NCBI GenBank assembly: GCA_013813675.1
Contig: JACCRH010000504.1
Location: forward strand, 1-8,058
Length of the DNA stretch: 8,058 bases
Source: Gemmatimonadales bacterium
GTDB lineage: Bacteria > Gemmatimonadota > Gemmatimonadetes > Gemmatimonadales > GWC2-71-9
Direction of reading: 5' to 3'
Within the stretch, counting starts at the first letter, position 1, and each line of letters begins with the position of its first letter. Under the pieces are notes generated by a model. It worked only from the letters and a program-made list of their open reading frames with translations. It had not been told where the DNA came from and did no database searches. The translations under genes and the position numbers were made by a program. Of this stretch, positions 5,366 through 8,058 are shown piece by piece.

Positions 5366-7929
5366 AGTCGCTGGGGTTCGTGCTCCGCATGGCGGCGCGC
5401 GAGGTGCGCGGCTCGCCTCGCCGCCTGTTGCTGCTCACCACGTCGGTGGCGGTGGGAGTCGCCGCGCTGGTGGCGATCAATTCCTTCACCGCCAATCTGC
5501 GTGACTCGGTCCGGCAGCAGGCCCAGGCGCTGCTCGGCGCCGACCTGTCGCTGGAGAGTCGCCAGCCGCTTCCCCCCAGTGCCGAGCGGTTGATCGATAC
5601 ACTGGTCGGGGCCGGGGCGGAGGCGGCGAGGGTCACCAACTTCTCCGCCATGGCCTACGTGCCCCGCACCGACGGCACCCGCCTGGTGCAGGTGGCGGCG
5701 ATCCGCGGCGGCTACCCGTTCTACGGCCGGATCCGCACCCAGCCGAGTGCGGCGTGGTCTGAGATGCAGAGCGCCCGCCACGTGGTGGTGGATCCCTCCC
5801 TGCTGGCGGCGCTTCGTGCCCGGGTGGGCGACACCCTCGCCCTGGGCGAGGCGCGCTTCGTCATCAGCGGCACGGTCGCCAGCGCCCCCGGTAATGTCGG
5901 GCTGCGCGCAGCGTTCGGGCCGCGGGTGTTCATTCCGGCGCGATTCCTGGGGGAAACCCAGCTGCTCGGCTTCGGTGCCCGCGCGGAGTACGAGGCCTAC
6001 CTCCGGCTCCCCGCCGGCGTCTCCCCGGACGCGATCGCGAGGGCGCAGCAGACGCGGCTCCGAGGCGAGCGGGTGCGCCTCCGCACCGTGGCCGACGACC
6101 GCGAGCGACTCAACGAAACGCTATCGCAGCTCACCGGGTATCTGGGGCTGGTGGCCCTCATCGCGCTGCTCCTGGGAGGGATCGGCGTGGCCAGCGCGGT
6201 GGTGGTCTTCATCCGACAGCGCATGGAGACGATCGCGCTGCTGCGCTGCCTGGGGGCCAGCGGGAGACGGGTGCTCGCGGTCTACGCGGTGGAAGCGGCG
6301 GGGATGGCGCTCGCAGGAGGCGTGGTGGGCGCGGCCATTGGCGTGGGGTTCCAACAGGCGCTGCCCGGCCTGCTGGCCGACCTGCTGCCGGTGGACGTGG
6401 AGACCGGGATCTCCTGGTCCGCGATCGCGCTGGGCGTAGGAATGGGACTCTGGGTGGCCCTGGTGTTCGCCCTCTTCCCCCTCCTGTCGGTCCGCCGGGT
6501 GCCCCCGCTCGCGGCGCTGCGCCGGGACTACGAGTCGGAGCCGCGTCCCCGAGATCGCTGGCGCTGGGCGGTGTCCGCCGCGCTCGCGGCGAGCACGGTC
6601 GCCCTTGCGGCGATTCAGGTGGGAAGCCTGCGGCAGGGGGCCGTGTTCGCGGCTGGCGTGGCGGTGGCGCTGCTGGTGCTCTGGGTAGCCTCATGGGCGC
6701 TGGTCCACGCGGCCAGGCGCTGGCTTCCCTCAGGATGGCCCTACCTGTGGCGCCAGGGGCTCTCCAACCTGCACCGCCCGTCGAACCAGACGGTGACGGT
6801 GGTGCTGGCGATCGGGTTCGGCGCTTTTCTCCTGGGAACGCTTCTGGTGGTGCAGCTCAACCTGCTCCAACAGCTCCGGCTCACCGGAGGGCCGGCCCGG
6901 CCCAACCTGGTCCTGTTCGACATCCAGCCGGATCAGGTCTCCGCGGTGCAGCGCGAGTTGCGCGACGCGCGGCTCTCCTCCGCGGCACCGGTTCCCATCG
7001 TCCCCATGCGCATCGCATCCGTGAAGGGGCGGCCGGTACGGGGCATTCTGTCGGATACGTCCGCTTCGGGCGCGGGCGGGGGCTCGTGGGCGTTCCGCCG
7101 GGAGTATCGATCCACGTACCGCGACACGCTGGTGGCGTCCGAGCGGCTGACCGCGGGCGCATGGTGGAAAGCCGCGACGACCGCCGGCGCGCCGGGCGGC
7201 GTGGGTAGCGAGCTCCCCGGTATCTCGGTCGAGACCGGGCTGGCCGAGGAGCTCGAAGTGGCCGTGGGTGATGAAGTCGTATGGGATGTGCAGGGGGTTC
7301 GGATCCCCTCCCGGGTGGCCAGCCTCCGCGAGGTGGACTGGGCCCGGTTCGAGCCCAACTTCTTCGTGGTGTTCGAGCCCGGCGCGCTGGACGGGGCACC
7401 GCACACCGTAGTGACCCTCACGCGCATCGAACAGCCGGCCGCGCGCGGGGCATTCCAGCGGCGGCTGGCGGAACGGCTCCCCAACGTCACCACGCTCGAT
7501 CTCTCGGTGGTGCAGGAGGCGCTCGAACGGCTGGTGGATCGGGTCGTGCTGGCGATCCGGTTCATGGCGGGGTTCACTCTGGCCACAGGCACCCTGGTTC
7601 TGATCGGCGCCCTCGCCACCAGCCGCTTCCAGCGCATCCGCGAGGGCGCCCTGCTCCGAACCCTCGGCGCCACGCGATCGCAGCTCTTCCGGATCGTGCT
7701 CGCGGAGTACTTCGTCCTCGGCGCGATGGCGGCGATGGTCGCCGCGGTGCTCTCCGCGGCCGCGGGATGGGCCCTGGCACGGTGGGTGTTCGAGGGACGG
7801 TTCTCTCCCCAGCCGGGCCCGCTGGCGACGCTGGTCGCCGGAGTCGTGGCGCTGACCGTCGTGGTAGGGCTGCTCAACAGCCGGGAAGTGATCCGGCGGA
7901 CGCCGCTGGAGGTGCTGCGGGGGGAATAG
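5362..7929 (+). CDS. ybbP: ABC transporter permease, YbbP-like with two FtsX domains
   Basis: This 855-residue inner-membrane protein starts at GTG 5362 within the GTGA overlap and is slightly longer than E. coli YbbP (about 800). By eye it has ten membrane segments, at about residues 20-40, 258-282, 307-330, 353-375, 402-420, 425-449, 477-500, 729-752, 778-803 and 821-840. Two large periplasmic domains lie at about 41-255 and 505-725. The two halves each carry an FtsX unit with matching coupling-helix segments, ALLRCLGASGRRV (about 293-305) and ALLRTLGATRSQL (about 762-774). Each unit ends in a P-L-x-x-L-R motif (PLAALR, PLEVLR). This is the MacB_PCD/FtsX architecture of a fused permease dimer, so it should pair with two copies of the upstream ATPase. 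Substrate is unknown; proximity to an envelope acyl esterase suggests a lipid or lipoprotein link. No terminator is evident after the stop. Confidence 0.93.
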   Translation: MKSLGFVLRMAAREVRGSPRRLLLLTTSVAVGVAALVAINSFTANLRDSVRQQAQALLGADLSLESRQPLPPSAERLIDTLVGAGAEAARVTNFSAMAYVPRTDGTRLVQVAAIRGGYPFYGRIRTQPSAAWSEMQSARHVVVDPSLLAALRARVGDTLALGEARFVISGTVASAPGNVGLRAAFGPRVFIPARFLGETQLLGFGARAEYEAYLRLPAGVSPDAIARAQQTRLRGERVRLRTVADDRERLNETLSQLTGYLGLVALIALLLGGIGVASAVVVFIRQRMETIALLRCLGASGRRVLAVYAVEAAGMALAGGVVGAAIGVGFQQALPGLLADLLPVDVETGISWSAIALGVGMGLWVALVFALFPLLSVRRVPPLAALRRDYESEPRPRDRWRWAVSAALAASTVALAAIQVGSLRQGAVFAAGVAVALLVLWVASWALVHAARRWLPSGWPYLWRQGLSNLHRPSNQTVTVVLAIGFGAFLLGTLLVVQLNLLQQLRLTGGPARPNLVLFDIQPDQVSAVQRELRDARLSSAAPVPIVPMRIASVKGRPVRGILSDTSASGAGGGSWAFRREYRSTYRDTLVASERLTAGAWWKAATTAGAPGGVGSELPGISVETGLAEELEVAVGDEVVWDVQGVRIPSRVASLREVDWARFEPNFFVVFEPGALDGAPHTVVTLTRIEQPAARGAFQRRLAERLPNVTTLDLSVVQEALERLVDRVVLAIRFMAGFTLATGTLVLIGALATSRFQRIREGALLRTLGATRSQLFRIVLAEYFVLGAMAAMVAAVLSAAAGWALARWVFEGRFSPQPGPLATLVAGVVALTVVVGLLNSREVIRRTPLEVLRGE

Positions 7930-7963
7930 ACTCGGCGGCGGACGGTGAGGAGATCCCATCCAC

Positions 7964-8058
7964 GAATTGTCATCCTGAGCGAGAATTGTCATCCTGAGCG
8001 AGAATTGTCATCCTGAGCGAGAATTGTCATCCTGAGCGAGAATTGTCATCCTGAGCGA
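7964..8058. repeat. Five perfect 19-bp tandem repeats, running to the window edge
   Basis: The unit GAATTGTCATCCTGAGCGA occurs five times without a mismatch or spacer, beginning at 7964, 7983, 8002, 8021 and 8040. The fifth copy ends at the final base, so the array may continue. The array lies 34 bases after the permease stop. The TGTCATCCTGAGCGA core resembles, from memory, a dispersed intergenic repeat in many GC-rich soil bacteria whose longer form ends in AGGAT and folds back on ATCCT. Here every unit lacks that second arm, so no strong hairpin forms. It has no open frame of interest and no CRISPR-like spacers. Confidence 0.95.

Noticed and set aside
6730..7992. 420-codon minus-strand frame under the permease gene, and a similar 346-codon one at 6933-7973
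   Set aside because: Both are antisense shadows created by high GC. The products are rich in His, Arg, Pro and Ser with no family resemblance, while the plus strand encodes a complete FtsX permease.
7964..8058. CRISPR array
   Set aside because: The units are 19 bp, directly abutting and without spacers, and no cas genes are present.

Overview
This is a GC-rich, densely packed stretch of bacterial chromosome with overlapping stop/start codons, short gaps and strong third-position G/C. The last 95 bases are a tandem array built on a TGTCATCCTGAGCGA core. That core, the style of the M16 peptidase tail and small barrel protein, and the overall composition suggest a Gemmatimonadota-like or related soil/metagenomic lineage. 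This is an impression from memory, not a demonstrated assignment.

Left block (1-2033, + strand). The C-terminus of an M16-type zinc peptidase runs into a small exported, possibly outer-membrane barrel protein (GTGA overlap). An OsmC-type peroxiredoxin follows 13 bases later with a clear Shine-Dalgarno. Next is a YdjM/DUF457-family membrane protein (metal-dependent hydrolase family) whose conserved N-terminus begins at an ATA codon sharing bases with the OsmC stop. The spacing suggests one transcript, with its promoter left of the window.

Middle block (2034-4028, + strand). A 130-base gap holds a GC-rich hairpin and then an AT-rich patch with nested inverted repeats, probably the operator and promoter of a GntR/FCD regulator. 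The regulator is joined by an ATGA overlap to a fold-type I, class V aminotransferase-like PLP enzyme. They look like a self-regulated pair for one metabolite, which the sequence does not identify.

Right block (3994-7929). A TesA-like SGNH lipoprotein on the minus strand overlaps the aminotransferase tail to tail by 35 bases. It diverges from an ABC ATPase and an 855-residue FtsX/MacB-type permease, with only 7 bases between the two start codons. This is the tesA / ybbA-ybbP arrangement known from Escherichia coli. The ATPase seems to be read from a leaderless promoter inside the tesA coding sequence.

Right edge (7930-8058). A short non-coding stretch leads into five perfect 19-bp tandem repeats that reach the last base, so the true array may be longer. 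I see no phage, transposase, CRISPR, toxin-antitoxin or RNA genes. Most of the window is ordinary housekeeping or accessory chromosome. The points of interest are the start-codon and promoter architectures, the putative operator, a regulator with an altered metal site, and the terminal repeat.
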